From an uncultured Bacteroidales bacterium (GTDB taxonomy: Bacteria > Bacteroidota > Bacteroidia > Bacteroidales > Paludibacteraceae), in NCBI GenBank assembly GCA_946414805.1, contig CAMKPZ010000003.1:186001-250000 (forward strand): a DNA stretch of 64,000 nucleotides, in the 5' to 3' direction. The notes below the pieces were generated by a model. The model made no database searches. It was not told the origin of the DNA and worked only from the letters and a program-made list of their open reading frames with translations. Of the stretch, positions 1-8,188 are shown piece after piece. The translations under genes were made by a program, and so were the position numbers. Within the stretch, counting starts at the first letter, position 1, and every line of letters starts with the position of its first letter.

Positions 1-3000
1 TCCAGAGCCTGCTCCGGATACATTCACCGTGCCAGTAAAGAGAACCGGTGTTCCTGTCGCTTTTGCAAAACGAATGGTATTCACATGGCTGGTGAAGGCA
101 ATCATATAACCTTGACCGGGTTGCAGAATATGCGCATTATGCTCCACATACTCCCAACAATGCGCACCGGCACCTTGCGATGCACGTTTGGCAGTATTGT
201 ACCAAATGATATCATAGTCACGACCGAGCACTAACGTACGACCGGACTCTACTTCCGTCAGCGGAGTAGCATCCAGACTGACTACCCAAGGCACACCAAA
301 CGCTCTCCAGTGACGGGCATCCGTATTGAGATACAGGTCATAGTAAGCATTAGCGGCATTGATCTTTGCTTTATTAGCAGTAGCGATCAACTGACCGGAG
401 TTATCAGCACTACCCTTCAGGATCAGTTGGTCGGTAGTCACGGTGGTGTTTGCTGCAATCGTCAACGCGCCACCGGTTGTAATGGTGATGGCGTTAAAAT
501 CCGCATCATCATCTATTTCTTTATCACTTGTAGTAACATTCAATCCCTTCACGAACTGTGCCGTATAGGTTGCGTCACCTGTTACTGCTGCTATAGCAGG
601 AGACCAACCGGAGAAGGTGTATGTGTATTCATCCGGTGCCTTGGTCGGTGTTGCGCCGGCATAAGCAGGTGTCTCACCATAAGCCAGTTCATCCGTATCC
701 AAGGTGGTATCCCCATTCTTCCAAGTCACGGTATAAGTCTTCGAACCGGAAGTATAAGTGGCTGTATAAGTGGCGTCAGCAGTAGCTGCTGCCAGAGCCG
801 GATTCCATGCTTTGAACGTATAGCTATGCAGATCATCCGAAGCCTTGGTTGGGTTAGCCGGAGCAGACGGCATCTGTCCTGCCGTTACACTACCCGATTG
901 CAGTTCCGTGCCATTCCAGTTGACAAAGCGGATGGTATAGTTGGCTTTAGTCTCCTTTGCATAGAGTTTATAGGTTGTATTGCCTGCTACGGCGCCGATT
1001 GCCTCTCCGCCAACCGTCTTCCATACTTTGTTGTTTGCCGCTGCATCGTATTTCGTACACTCTGGGATCTCGCCCAACTTGCAATATACCAATTGGATCA
1101 GCTCGTCGCCCTCATCATTGAAAGTAATCGCGTACATGCGGTCATTTTCTGTATATTGCGCTACGTATGTCACATCCTCGGTCACAGGAGCCGGAGTCGG
1201 CAGCCAGCCGCTGAACGAATAGGTATGCGAAGCGTCGTCCACATGCGTCGGGTTGTCGCTCAGCCATTGCGGCACGGTACCATAGGTAACATAGTAATAG
1301 TTAACCTCTTCATCCTCGGCGTTTGTATACTTCACGGGAGTACCATCCCAGTTCACCCACGACACTTTGAACTTCTTCTCCAGCCAGTTATATGCTTCTT
1401 CGTCATAATAGTAGAAGGTATGGTTGTTCGGATGCTTGCATTTGAACAGTTCCGGATGTCCTGCCACGCGTTCTACTTCCCACCATTGGCAGTTGCCATC
1501 AGCCGCCAAGATATAAATCTTGCCCGTACCGTCACGATAGGTGTGATCGGCTTCTTCCACCGGAGCATCGCCCTGACTGATTGGCACATATGCGCCCGGC
1601 TTGATGTACCATACATTGTTCTCGTCATAGGTAAAGCAATCGCTGGTAGTCAATGATTTCCATTCGCCATTTCCGTCTTCGTCAAAATCAATGAAGCAGA
1701 AGGATACAGGAGCGTCTTTTGTAGCGGTTGTACCAACGGTCGGAGTGAATGTACTATTCTCATTTTTCAATTGGGCGGAGGTACTCGAAGCTGCTATATA
1801 AATATCGCCTGTTTCTTTGCGCTGATAAACATTCGTTGGCGCTGCTGCATTAGCAATAAACTTAACCGTTCCAGCATCTGCTATGCTTGAATAGAGATTT
1901 GCTCCTCCTTCAGTCGTATAAAGAGCACCTCTCACTTCTAATGTACCATGCACATTGATAGAAGCATCCGTAATTTTTGTCACATCTCCTTTATGATTTT
2001 TGTCATAACCAGCATAAGCACGTTTTTTCGGTTGACCTCCATATGTCGGTGTATAGAGTACCTGATGCGCCACATAACCATCAAATGCAAAGTTATCCCA
2101 TTGGGCGGCATCGTACAAATACAATGAGTCTCCTTCCGAAACTGTAAACGTACATTGCTTGTCTATTTCCAATTCCGCTCCTGCTAACAAAACGGTATTC
2201 TGCGTAATATCCATATTTCCGTTGAGAAGATGGATTTTCATATTGTTGGTAATAGGAAGCACATAAAGTTTAGACATCATGGTATATTTAGTACTACCCG
2301 CAGCCAAGGCAATAGTAATGCTTCCTAAATGCGCAGAGTTATTAACCTCATAAACCTGCATATCATTCTTCACATCATAGCTCTTGCGCACCCATGTATC
2401 TTCGCTATCATCAGTCTGCTCCATAAGGAACATCGCTACGTCATTACGCGGGTCATTGTTTCCATAATATACACCTATTATCTGTACATTATTTGCAAGT
2501 ACATCAGATCCTCCAGCATACACACCCGTGGCGGTTATCAAACGTGAGCCAGGGCGGTAGGTAGCAGGAACTTCCACATTCTGGATAAAGTACTGGTTGA
2601 TTGGGAATACCTTTGCTGGGTTTTGAATTCCAAAAAGGGGATTATCCGGATCATTTATCATACTACCTGTAATTGAGCCACCTTTCCAATCCATCATCTG
2701 GAATTGTTCATGTACTTCCGCGTTACGGCGTACATCAATATCACCAGACAGATAATTACCCTCATCATCTGTGGAACCATCTCCTGTCACAAATCCCCAT
2801 GCGTAGAGTTTAGATCCGTTGTTGAGGATAATATGGCTACCGGGTTCCATTACCAGTCTACCGTATCCCCCATGAGGGTGACCTACTCCTGCTACTCCTT
2901 GTCCCTTTATGTTTTGAGAGCCACCTACTTCAATCGTTCCGTTCACATTAAGTATTGCACCATCTTCTAAAGTAAGAGTCCTATAAACACTAGGAGTCAC

Positions 3001-4590
3001 ATTATCAGTATGAGTTCTTGAAAGTATATTACCTTCCGGTACTAACTGTTCTGCGCTTTTTGGGATCAACAAAGTAACTCCGGTTGGAATAGTATAATTG
3101 CCCGCAGGAACCTCGTAATTCTTGCAAAGGAGAATAGTCTTTGACGAATTAGAAGCTTGTATTGCGTCTTCCAAGGTATTACAAGAGATGGTGCCGACTT
3201 TGAATACAGGATCATCTACTTCCGGAGTATTAAAGTACGCCAAATAGGTAGCATCGGTATCTAATCCCGATAGATTTAACTCGGTCTCAGCAGAAACAAG
3301 TGTGTTTTTCCCCTCTTCTACGACATACCATCCTTGGAAAGTATATCCGTCAGCAGCAGAAGCTGTCAACACAAGCGCATCCGAACTATAGATGCTATAG
3401 TTTTGCTCTTTGTCAGCTAATGCCAGCCCTTCAAATCCTTCCACATCCCCCATTTCCAATCCGTCATGGCTGCTATTTTCTATATAGTTCTGACAAGAGA
3501 TGGTGACAGTACCTCTATTCTTTGCTTTCTGCAATGTGAGCGTATGCGCTGTTAATGCCTCAAGATTTGCTCTTACGGACGCACCTGCATAATCAGGATC
3601 CGTATTAGTGGTTGTAATATTAAAATACGTTGGATTGTGGTCTTTTGTGTATATAGTAGTTTCGACCCAACCTTCTACCGTGGCGAAAGTCATTTGATCA
3701 TTTACGCCGGGCAACAAACTCCAATCTACAAACCGATAGCCTCGTTTTACGAAAAGCTTTACATAATTTTCTGCTTTCGTAAAATTCGGCTCAGTATATG
3801 TATCATAATTTTCCCTAATACTTTGTATATATGCATTATCATTCGACCAACTATCTAAGCTAAAAGCACCTGCTTCTTCGATATTGGTAGTAAAGTTCAC
3901 TTTGGCATAGTAGGTAGTAGGCGGAGTAGAGATGAATTTTGCATACAATGTTGTTATCGGCGCATCTTCATCATTTTCTGAGGAAGAAAAACCATCATAA
4001 GAAGAAGACCATTCGCTTTTGTACGCCCAAAACGGGTTGTCCGCACTTACAAACTCGGTACATGCAGCATCACTATACCATCCCTCAAAATACGCTCCTT
4101 CGCTACTTGTGGCATGTACATAATAGTTATAGTATATAGAGCCCCAATAATCATCATTCAATGCCTCCGTTGTAGAAATTGTGGATGATATATTGGAATC
4201 CTCCAACCATTGTCCCTCAACAGAATAATACGTTTGTGTTGCTAATACTTTTACTGTGGCTTTCTTTTCCTCAGACAAACCATCCACATTGGCTACGGCA
4301 CGGCCTTTATAATAGCCAGCCCACGCGTTCCCGACTCCCACAAAGAACAGCAACATAAAAACAGCAGCAATATGCGGAACGAGTCGTGTTCGCCTCGTGA
4401 TCCCATCGGATGCTGATCGGGTGCTCATCGGATGCTCATCGGATGCTCTATAGGACGACGCCCTACCCACGATATGCCGAAAAGCCGAGCGGATTCCTTT
4501 TCCCATTACATTCTCGGCACTGAATGTGAGGGTGCAAAAGTGTGCAAAGCGCTTTGCACATGAATGAATTAAGTTTTTGTTTTCTTTCAT
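1..4590 (-). CDS. Giant secreted surface protein, C-terminus outside window
   Basis: An uninterrupted minus-strand frame runs from an ATG at 4590 to the left edge of the window, giving 1530 codons with no stop in the lines I checked by eye. A hydrophobic segment at about residues 71-91, ending in GVGNAWA, looks like a signal peptide, but about 70 residues precede it. The A-rich stretch before the 4590 ATG favours that start; an in-frame ATG at 4506 is the alternative. Residues of about 530-850 read as short beta-helix-like repeats with Asn and Gly turns. Beyond about residue 1100 there are InlB/Listeria-Bacteroides-type repeats (YTFSGWSPA). It resembles the two giant proteins at 31935 and 42044 in general build, so T9SS export is likely, but its C-terminal tail cannot be seen. 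It is expressed from the promoter at 5156 through a leader of about 560 nt. Function unknown; adhesion or glycan contact is a guess. Confidence 0.85.
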   Translation of the reverse strand, partial: MKENKNLIHSCAKRFAHFCTLTFSAENVMGKGIRSAFRHIVGRASSYRASDEHPMSTRSASDGITRRTRLVPHIAAVFMLLFFVGVGNAWAGYYKGRAVANVDGLSEEKKATVKVLATQTYYSVEGQWLEDSNISSTISTTEALNDDYWGSIYYNYYVHATSSEGAYFEGWYSDAACTEFVSADNPFWAYKSEWSSSYDGFSSSENDEDAPITTLYAKFISTPPTTYYAKVNFTTNIEEAGAFSLDSWSNDNAYIQSIRENYDTYTEPNFTKAENYVKLFVKRGYRFVDWSLLPGVNDQMTFATVEGWVETTIYTKDHNPTYFNITTTNTDPDYAGASVRANLEALTAHTLTLQKAKNRGTVTISCQNYIENSSHDGLEMGDVEGFEGLALADKEQNYSIYSSDALVLTASAADGYTFQGWYVVEEGKNTLVSAETELNLSGLDTDATYLAYFNTPEVDDPVFKVGTISCNTLEDAIQASNSSKTILLCKNYEVPAGNYTIPTGVTLLIPKSAEQLVPEGNILSRTHTDNVTPSVYRTLTLEDGAILNVNGTIEVGGSQNIKGQGVAGVGHPHGGYGRLVMEPGSHIILNNGSKLYAWGFVTGDGSTDDEGNYLSGDIDVRRNAEVHEQFQMMDWKGGSITGSMINDPDNPLFGIQNPAKVFPINQYFIQNVEVPATYRPGSRLITATGVYAGGSDVLANNVQIIGVYYGNNDPRNDVAMFLMEQTDDSEDTWVRKSYDVKNDMQVYEVNNSAHLGSITIALAAGSTKYTMMSKLYVLPITNNMKIHLLNGNMDITQNTVLLAGAELEIDKQCTFTVSEGDSLYLYDAAQWDNFAFDGYVAHQVLYTPTYGGQPKKRAYAGYDKNHKGDVTKITDASINVHGTLEVRGALYTTEGGANLYSSIADAGTVKFIANAAAPTNVYQRKETGDIYIAASSTSAQLKNENSTFTPTVGTTATKDAPVSFCFIDFDEDGNGEWKSLTTSDCFTYDENNVWYIKPGAYVPISQGDAPVEEADHTYRDGTGKIYILAADGNCQWWEVERVAGHPELFKCKHPNNHTFYYYDEEAYNWLEKKFKVSWVNWDGTPVKYTNAEDEEVNYYYVTYGTVPQWLSDNPTHVDDASHTYSFSGWLPTPAPVTEDVTYVAQYTENDRMYAITFNDEGDELIQLVYCKLGEIPECTKYDAAANNKVWKTVGGEAIGAVAGNTTYKLYAKETKANYTIRFVNWNGTELQSGSVTAGQMPSAPANPTKASDDLHSYTFKAWNPALAAATADATYTATYTSGSKTYTVTWKNGDTTLDTDELAYGETPAYAGATPTKAPDEYTYTFSGWSPAIAAVTGDATYTAQFVKGLNVTTSDKEIDDDADFNAITITTGGALTIAANTTVTTDQLILKGSADNSGQLIATANKAKINAANAYYDLYLNTDARHWRAFGVPWVVSLDATPLTEVESGRTLVLGRDYDIIWYNTAKRASQGAGAHCWEYVEHNAHILQPGQGYMIAFTSHVNTIRFAKATGTPVLFTGTVNVSGAGSG
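4384..4449. repeat. 11-bp tandem array inside the N-terminal extension
   Basis: Six units start with TCG at 4384, 4395, 4406, 4417, 4428 and 4439, exactly 11 bp apart. The best-conserved unit is TCGGATGCTCA. The array lies inside the giant gene and encodes part of the long segment ahead of its signal peptide (ASDEHPMSTRSASDG). Confidence 0.85.
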
Positions 4591-4669
4591 ACCTTTATGT
4601 ATTTTGTTGTTTTTAAGTTATTTTTTTCACATTGTTTTCCCATTGTCGGGCGGATCGCATTATGTTTGA

Positions 4670-4714
4670 CCTCGAATCACCCTCGGATCACCCTCGGATC
4701 ACTTTCGGGATTCA
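4670..4714. repeat. 11-bp tandem array in leader
   Basis: TCG occurs at 4672, 4683, 4694 and 4705, 11 bp apart. The unit is CCTCGGATCAC, different from the unit of the neighbouring array at 4384 although the period is the same. Confidence 0.8.
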
Positions 4715-4739
4715 CCCGACTTGCATTGTAGCGCTTCAC

Positions 4740-4806
4740 GTGGCGGCATAGGTGTGGATTTTGTAGGTACAAAATCAGATAATACCACACCTATGCACGC
4801 TGCCAC
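4740..4806. repeat. Nested inverted repeat in leader
   Basis: The outer arms are 4740-4757 and 4785-4806. They share GTGGC and the 11-mer CATAGGTGTGG in inverted orientation, with a short asymmetric bulge. Inside lies a second perfect palindrome, ATTTTGTA-GG-TACAAAAT, at 4758-4775. No T-run follows, so it is not a standard terminator. It could form a long cruciform or an RNA stem just upstream of the start region. Confidence 0.8.
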
Positions 4807-4844
4807 AATACTATTTATATATATATACGCATGTATACAACAAA

Positions 4845-5064
4845 AGCGTGAAGTCCGTTCATTCTTCACGCTAACTGAGGGCTTCGCAATCCCTGTACCA
4901 AGTAGAAAAACAACCGAAGTCCACGCCCGATATGCTACACCCACCCCGCCAATAGCAGGGCGTGGTATATATAACATACCCACGAGGACATTCATTATTG
5001 CTGTCTGGACTTGGTACGAAATGTTGCGAAGATTTCAGTTAGTCGCAAACAACGTCAATAAACG
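4845..5064 (-). promoter_or_regulatory. Conserved leader element, copy 1
   Basis: The block aligns with 49495-49712. Shared parts are the TTGCGA...TCGCAA stem with ACGTTGTTTGCGACT beside it, a block beginning AATGAATGTCCTCG, a GTGGACTTCG...TTGCGAAG segment, and a closing hairpin with arms AGCGTGAAG/CTTCACGCT (4845-4853 and 4864-4872). The hairpin is followed by TTTTG on the minus strand, a weak terminator. Both copies lie between a promoter and a secreted-protein gene, so an attenuating leader or a separate small RNA are both possible. Confidence 0.6.
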
Positions 5065-5155
5065 CCTTTTTGCGTTCGCCAAATACGAACGCTTTTATGT
5101 CCTTGCTGTTTTACGTCGGCAAGCGACGGCAGAGGCAGTTAAACCTTTGCGGCGG

Positions 5156-5187
5156 CAAAAGTACTGCTTTTTTTTGACATATGCAAG
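5156..5187 (-). promoter_or_regulatory. Bacteroidetes-type promoter for the giant protein
   Basis: Minus strand: CTTG at 5187-5184 (the -33 element), 20 nt, then TACTTTTG at 5163-5156 (the -7 element, consensus TAnnTTTG). The spacer has the A8-GCAG pattern shared by several promoters in the window. Confidence 0.8.
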
Positions 5188-5234
5188 AAAAAAATCATTT
5201 TTTTGAATTTGTCGTTTGAAAAACCCGCTTTTTC

Positions 5235-6038
5235 TTATTCAAAAGAGAGGTAGGGAGCGATCTTCCGGAGGATGGAATCCGGCAGTTCGGGCAGGGCGCG
5301 GAGGTCATCGACAGCAGAGAGGCGGATCTTCTTGCGGCGGAGGGTGTAGATGGCTTTCGCCTGCGCATAACGCAGGTAGGGATGGCGGTTAAGCGTCTCT
5401 ATATCAGCGGTGTTGACACGGATCATCTGCACATCGGCAGGGTCTGCCGTAAAATGGAGCAGCAGGGAGTCGATCGTTGCGAAATAATCGTGCCCATTGG
5501 GGGCTAAGAATTGAGAACCGGGAGTTGAAAGGAGTGCTTCGTCCTTTAGTTGCTCAGGGCTGTAGTAACCGCCGAGCGCTTCGCGGTATTGGACGATGCG
5601 GCGCGCCGTGAATGGTCCTATTCCGCGGATGAGTTGCAGTTCGGCGGTGTCGCAACGGTTGAGATCCAGCACCGTGTCCCGTTTGGGATGCGCCGCGAAA
5701 GACCATCCTACGGAGTCCCGCCAGAGTGAGTCGGCGAGGCGGAACGAGTCGTATTGCTGCTGCCGGAGCCGTTTCCATTCGCTTCTTCGCAGAGAATCGG
5801 CGAGACGGAACGAGTCGTACCGCTGTTCCCGTTCCGCCGCCCAGAGGGCATAACGCAGAGAGTCGGCATGACGCATCGAGTCGCGGCGCTCCTCCCAAGT
5901 ACGATGCCGCTTGGGCGGTCCGGGCGCAGGGAGCGAGGAGAGATCCGGGGACGGGACAGGCCACAGCGCGTAACCGATCCATACCACCAGGGCAAGGACC
6001 AAAAAGACGGATGCGCCTATGCGTTGTTCCCGGGTCAT
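5235..6038 (-). CDS. ComEA-like helix-hairpin-helix protein, membrane-anchored
   Basis: 267 residues. A single N-terminal membrane segment (about residues 9-27) is followed by a charged linker with two near-repeats of YDSFRLADSLRR. Two helix-hairpin-helix blocks of the ComEA type follow: LDLNRCDTAELQLIRGIGPF with TARRIVQYREALGGYY, and a second, weaker one (IRVNTADIETLNRHPYL). ComEA-type proteins bind DNA during uptake; in Bacteroidetes such proteins are common but their role is unproved. The gene follows xseA by 9 nt, and its stop is the last of the operon that begins near 16102. Between the two HhH blocks a loop (STPGSQFLAPNG) coincides with a degenerate 7-bp repeat at about 5503-5537. The HhH assignment is firm; a role in competence is inferred, though a ComEC homologue lies at 16176. 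Confidence 0.85.
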   Translation of the reverse strand: MTREQRIGASVFLVLALVVWIGYALWPVPSPDLSSLPAPGPPKRHRTWEERRDSMRHADSLRYALWAAEREQRYDSFRLADSLRRSEWKRLRQQQYDSFRLADSLWRDSVGWSFAAHPKRDTVLDLNRCDTAELQLIRGIGPFTARRIVQYREALGGYYSPEQLKDEALLSTPGSQFLAPNGHDYFATIDSLLLHFTADPADVQMIRVNTADIETLNRHPYLRYAQAKAIYTLRRKKIRLSAVDDLRALPELPDSILRKIAPYLSFE

Positions 6039-6047
6039 GGTTGAGAA

Positions 6048-7136
6048 TCAGGGATTGAGCGTTGTGATCCGGGCGTTGACGGAGCCGTCGGCGAGATGGG
6101 CGGTGACGGTGTCGCCGGGCCGGAGATCCGCGACAGAGCGGACGATCTTGCCGTTACGGGTAAGGAGGGAGTAGCCTCTGCGATAGAAATGCCCGGGGTT
6201 ACAAGCCGCCAGGCGCTGCTCCAGCAGTTCGATCCGGTGGGTACGGATGAGGAGCTGGCGTTCCCGGGTCCGCTGAAGCCGCAAGAGCAGATCGGCAATG
6301 CGGCTGAGTTGGTTCTCCATGCGATGGATGAGCCATTCGGCTACGGCGGTAGGGGTCTTGAGCGCCTCATGCGCAACGAGATCGAGCACGGAGATGTCGC
6401 GGGTGTGCCCGATGCCGGAGAGAACCGGCAGGTGGTACTGCGCACAGACGGCGCAGAGCTCGTAATCATCGAAGCACGAGAGATCGGTGGCAGCGCCGCC
6501 GCCTCTTATGATCACGACCGCATCGTAATCGTCCGGCGCTTCGCTGCCGGCTATCTCTTCAAGGGCGGCGAGGATGGAAGCGGGCGCGGACGGCCCTTGC
6601 ATGGTGGCGGCAAAGAGGGTTGTCCGGAAAGCAAAACCGCTGTTTGAGAGCTGGTGGCTGAAATCCTCATAGCCGGCAGCGGAAGGGGACGAGATGACGG
6701 CTATGCGCCGGATGAGGGTAGGGAGCGGCAGGAGCTGCTGCGCATCGAGCAGTCCGTCCGCCTGAAGTTGGGCGATCGTCCGCTGACGCTGACGGGCCAC
6801 CTCACCGAGGGTGTAAGAAGGATCAATACCGACGACCGAGAGACTGAGCCCATAGACAGAATGCCATTGGATCTCCACCTCCACGAGCACCGCCATGCCG
6901 GGTTGAAGGGTCTGACCTGTCTCGGAGGCGAAATACGCCATGAGCATTTCTTTGTTCCCCGACCAGCATGTGGCACGCATCTTGGCGGACTTACCCTCTA
7001 CCAGATCCAGATAAAGATGTCCGCCTTTCTCGCTGAGCGAACTGATCTCGGCTTTCACCCAATACGAGGGCGCAAGCGAGTTATCCAGCGCTTCGCCGAT
7101 GAGGGCACATAGTTCGGAGAGGGTTAATGACGCCAT
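6048..7136 (-). CDS. xseA: Exodeoxyribonuclease VII large subunit
   Basis: 362 residues from the ATG at 7136. An upstream ATG at 7154 would lie deeper inside the preceding gene, and MASLTLSELCALIG matches the usual start of the family. The N-terminal OB-fold nucleic-acid-binding domain (about residues 15-100; YWVKAEISSLSEKGGHLYLDL) is followed by the catalytic domain, with IAVISSPSAAGYEDF, VVIIRGGGAATDL and LSGIGHTRDISVLDLVA, all typical of XseA. Exonuclease VII degrades single-stranded DNA to oligonucleotides together with the small subunit XseB, which is not in this window. The protein is shorter than the E. coli enzyme (about 456 aa), mainly in the coiled-coil part, as in other Bacteroidetes. 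It overlaps the preceding gene's stop by 13 nt, so translational coupling is likely. Confidence 0.93.
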   Translation of the reverse strand: MASLTLSELCALIGEALDNSLAPSYWVKAEISSLSEKGGHLYLDLVEGKSAKMRATCWSGNKEMLMAYFASETGQTLQPGMAVLVEVEIQWHSVYGLSLSVVGIDPSYTLGEVARQRQRTIAQLQADGLLDAQQLLPLPTLIRRIAVISSPSAAGYEDFSHQLSNSGFAFRTTLFAATMQGPSAPASILAALEEIAGSEAPDDYDAVVIIRGGGAATDLSCFDDYELCAVCAQYHLPVLSGIGHTRDISVLDLVAHEALKTPTAVAEWLIHRMENQLSRIADLLLRLQRTRERQLLIRTHRIELLEQRLAACNPGHFYRRGYSLLTRNGKIVRSVADLRPGDTVTAHLADGSVNARITTLNP

Positions 7137-8188
7137 GGATCGCAGAGAATACAACGTTCTTCGGGTTGGAAGCCGATAAGGAAAGTGACGCGTATGCCGA
7201 CCGACAGGTTACGCAGCCAGGAGGTAGCGGCATCGGCGGAAGCGTACACATGAGACATCTGATAGGTCGGGTAATCCAATATCGTAGCCTCGGGCAGTTC
7301 ATAGAGGGCCTCTCGGGTCTTCGGGCATATATCGAGCACACTGAAATCGATGAAGGCAGCCAGACGCAGGCGTCCGTCAAGCCGATCGGAAGGCCGGACG
7401 CGATAGTCTTTCATTCCCTGACGGGTGTTGTACTCATAGCCGATCTCCAGATGCGCCCCGAGGTCGAACTTCAGTTTGAGCGGGTCACCCGTACGGGTAA
7501 GGGGCACCTCTTTGCGGAAACCATGGTTAGGCATCTCTTCCCAGATACCCACATAATGCTGGTACTTGCCGGAGGTGGTTCCGGTCACGGTTGTTTGCGT
7601 AGAACCCCAGAAAGCATAGTCGGCATGAATACCGGCGAGGAAATAACCGATGCCGCTTGAGCCGAAGAAATAATGACCGAAATAGAGCGGAAGGCGTGCA
7701 TAGAGCTGCTGCGCCATGTCCAGACGGTTCTCAAACCGGTGCTTGAGGGTATATTCCGCCGGAACGCCGTTCCATGTACTGGTCATATGCTCGTGATAGA
7801 TCGATGTGTCGGCTACGGCGGTGAAGACCCGCTGGTAACGGACACCGAGTCCGGTCTGGAGGAGGAAACCGCTATACTGGTATTCGTACAGCAGATTGAG
7901 TCCGGCGATACCTCCACCGGGGGTGAGAGCCGCTGCAGGCAAGGAAGAGACGAAAGCGGACCATCCGCCTTCCGCCGCCAACCCGATCAAATGGTGCGAA
8001 CCCGAATACTGGGAGGCATGGAGACCAAAGAGCGCATCGGTCTTGTTCTCCACATCCTTGGTGGAGAACCCGCTCGATGAACCTAACTTATACTCCCTGT
8101 GATCGGAGGTAGAGTAGCGTTTCTGCGCCCCCGCAAGGGAAGGCAGCAGCACGAGCGTCAGAACGATGATGAACTGCAGTTTTCGCAT
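7124..8188 (-). CDS. Secreted outer-membrane beta-barrel-like protein paired with the adhesin
   Basis: 354 residues starting MRKLQFIIVLTLVLLPSLAGAQ, a clear signal peptide cut near residue 21. The rest alternates short amphipathic strands with aromatic ends (YEYQYSGFLLQTGLGVRYQRVF, LGAHLEIGYEYNTRQG), as expected of a small outer-membrane barrel. I do not recognise a named family. Its start codon lies 31 nt inside the 3' end of the 2287-residue adhesin gene, and its own end overlaps xseA, so it is co-translated with the adhesin. In gliding Bacteroidetes, T9SS-exported adhesins such as SprB are encoded beside outer-membrane partners such as SprF; this pair may be analogous, but I see no PorP/SprF signature. 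The barrel call is moderately sure and the partnership is inferred from context. Confidence 0.75.
   Translation of the reverse strand: MRKLQFIIVLTLVLLPSLAGAQKRYSTSDHREYKLGSSSGFSTKDVENKTDALFGLHASQYSGSHHLIGLAAEGGWSAFVSSLPAAALTPGGGIAGLNLLYEYQYSGFLLQTGLGVRYQRVFTAVADTSIYHEHMTSTWNGVPAEYTLKHRFENRLDMAQQLYARLPLYFGHYFFGSSGIGYFLAGIHADYAFWGSTQTTVTGTTSGKYQHYVGIWEEMPNHGFRKEVPLTRTGDPLKLKFDLGAHLEIGYEYNTRQGMKDYRVRPSDRLDGRLRLAAFIDFSVLDICPKTREALYELPEATILDYPTYQMSHVYASADAATSWLRNLSVGIRVTFLIGFQPEERCILCDPWRH

Larger units (their letters stand above)
4591..5155 (-). other. Gene-free leader of the giant surface protein
   Basis: No convincing gene is present. In transcription order the region holds a TTGCGA/TCGCAA stem near 5031-5047, a conserved block that can encode a short peptide (4855-4995), a terminator-like hairpin (4845-4872), a nested inverted repeat (4740-4806), an 11-bp array (4670-4714) and an A-rich stretch before the ATG at 4590. 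The open frame at 4699-4995 covers the conserved block and is discussed in the findings. Confidence 0.7.

Noticed and set aside
310..1656. Plus-strand open frame of 448 codons opposite the first giant gene
   Set aside because: It is antisense to an uninterrupted minus-strand coding frame with a signal peptide and InlB-like repeats. Its translation is rich in Cys, Ser and Ile with no family pattern.
4699..4995. 98-residue minus-strand open frame in the leader of the giant gene as a normal gene
   Set aside because: Only the first 50 codons align with the second copy of the element; the rest runs through the nested inverted repeat. It is kept as a possible leader peptide in the findings, not annotated as a gene.
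4721..5206. 161-codon plus-strand open frame in the same leader
   Set aside because: It crosses the promoter, hairpins and conserved element of the minus-strand transcript and has no start context or family.
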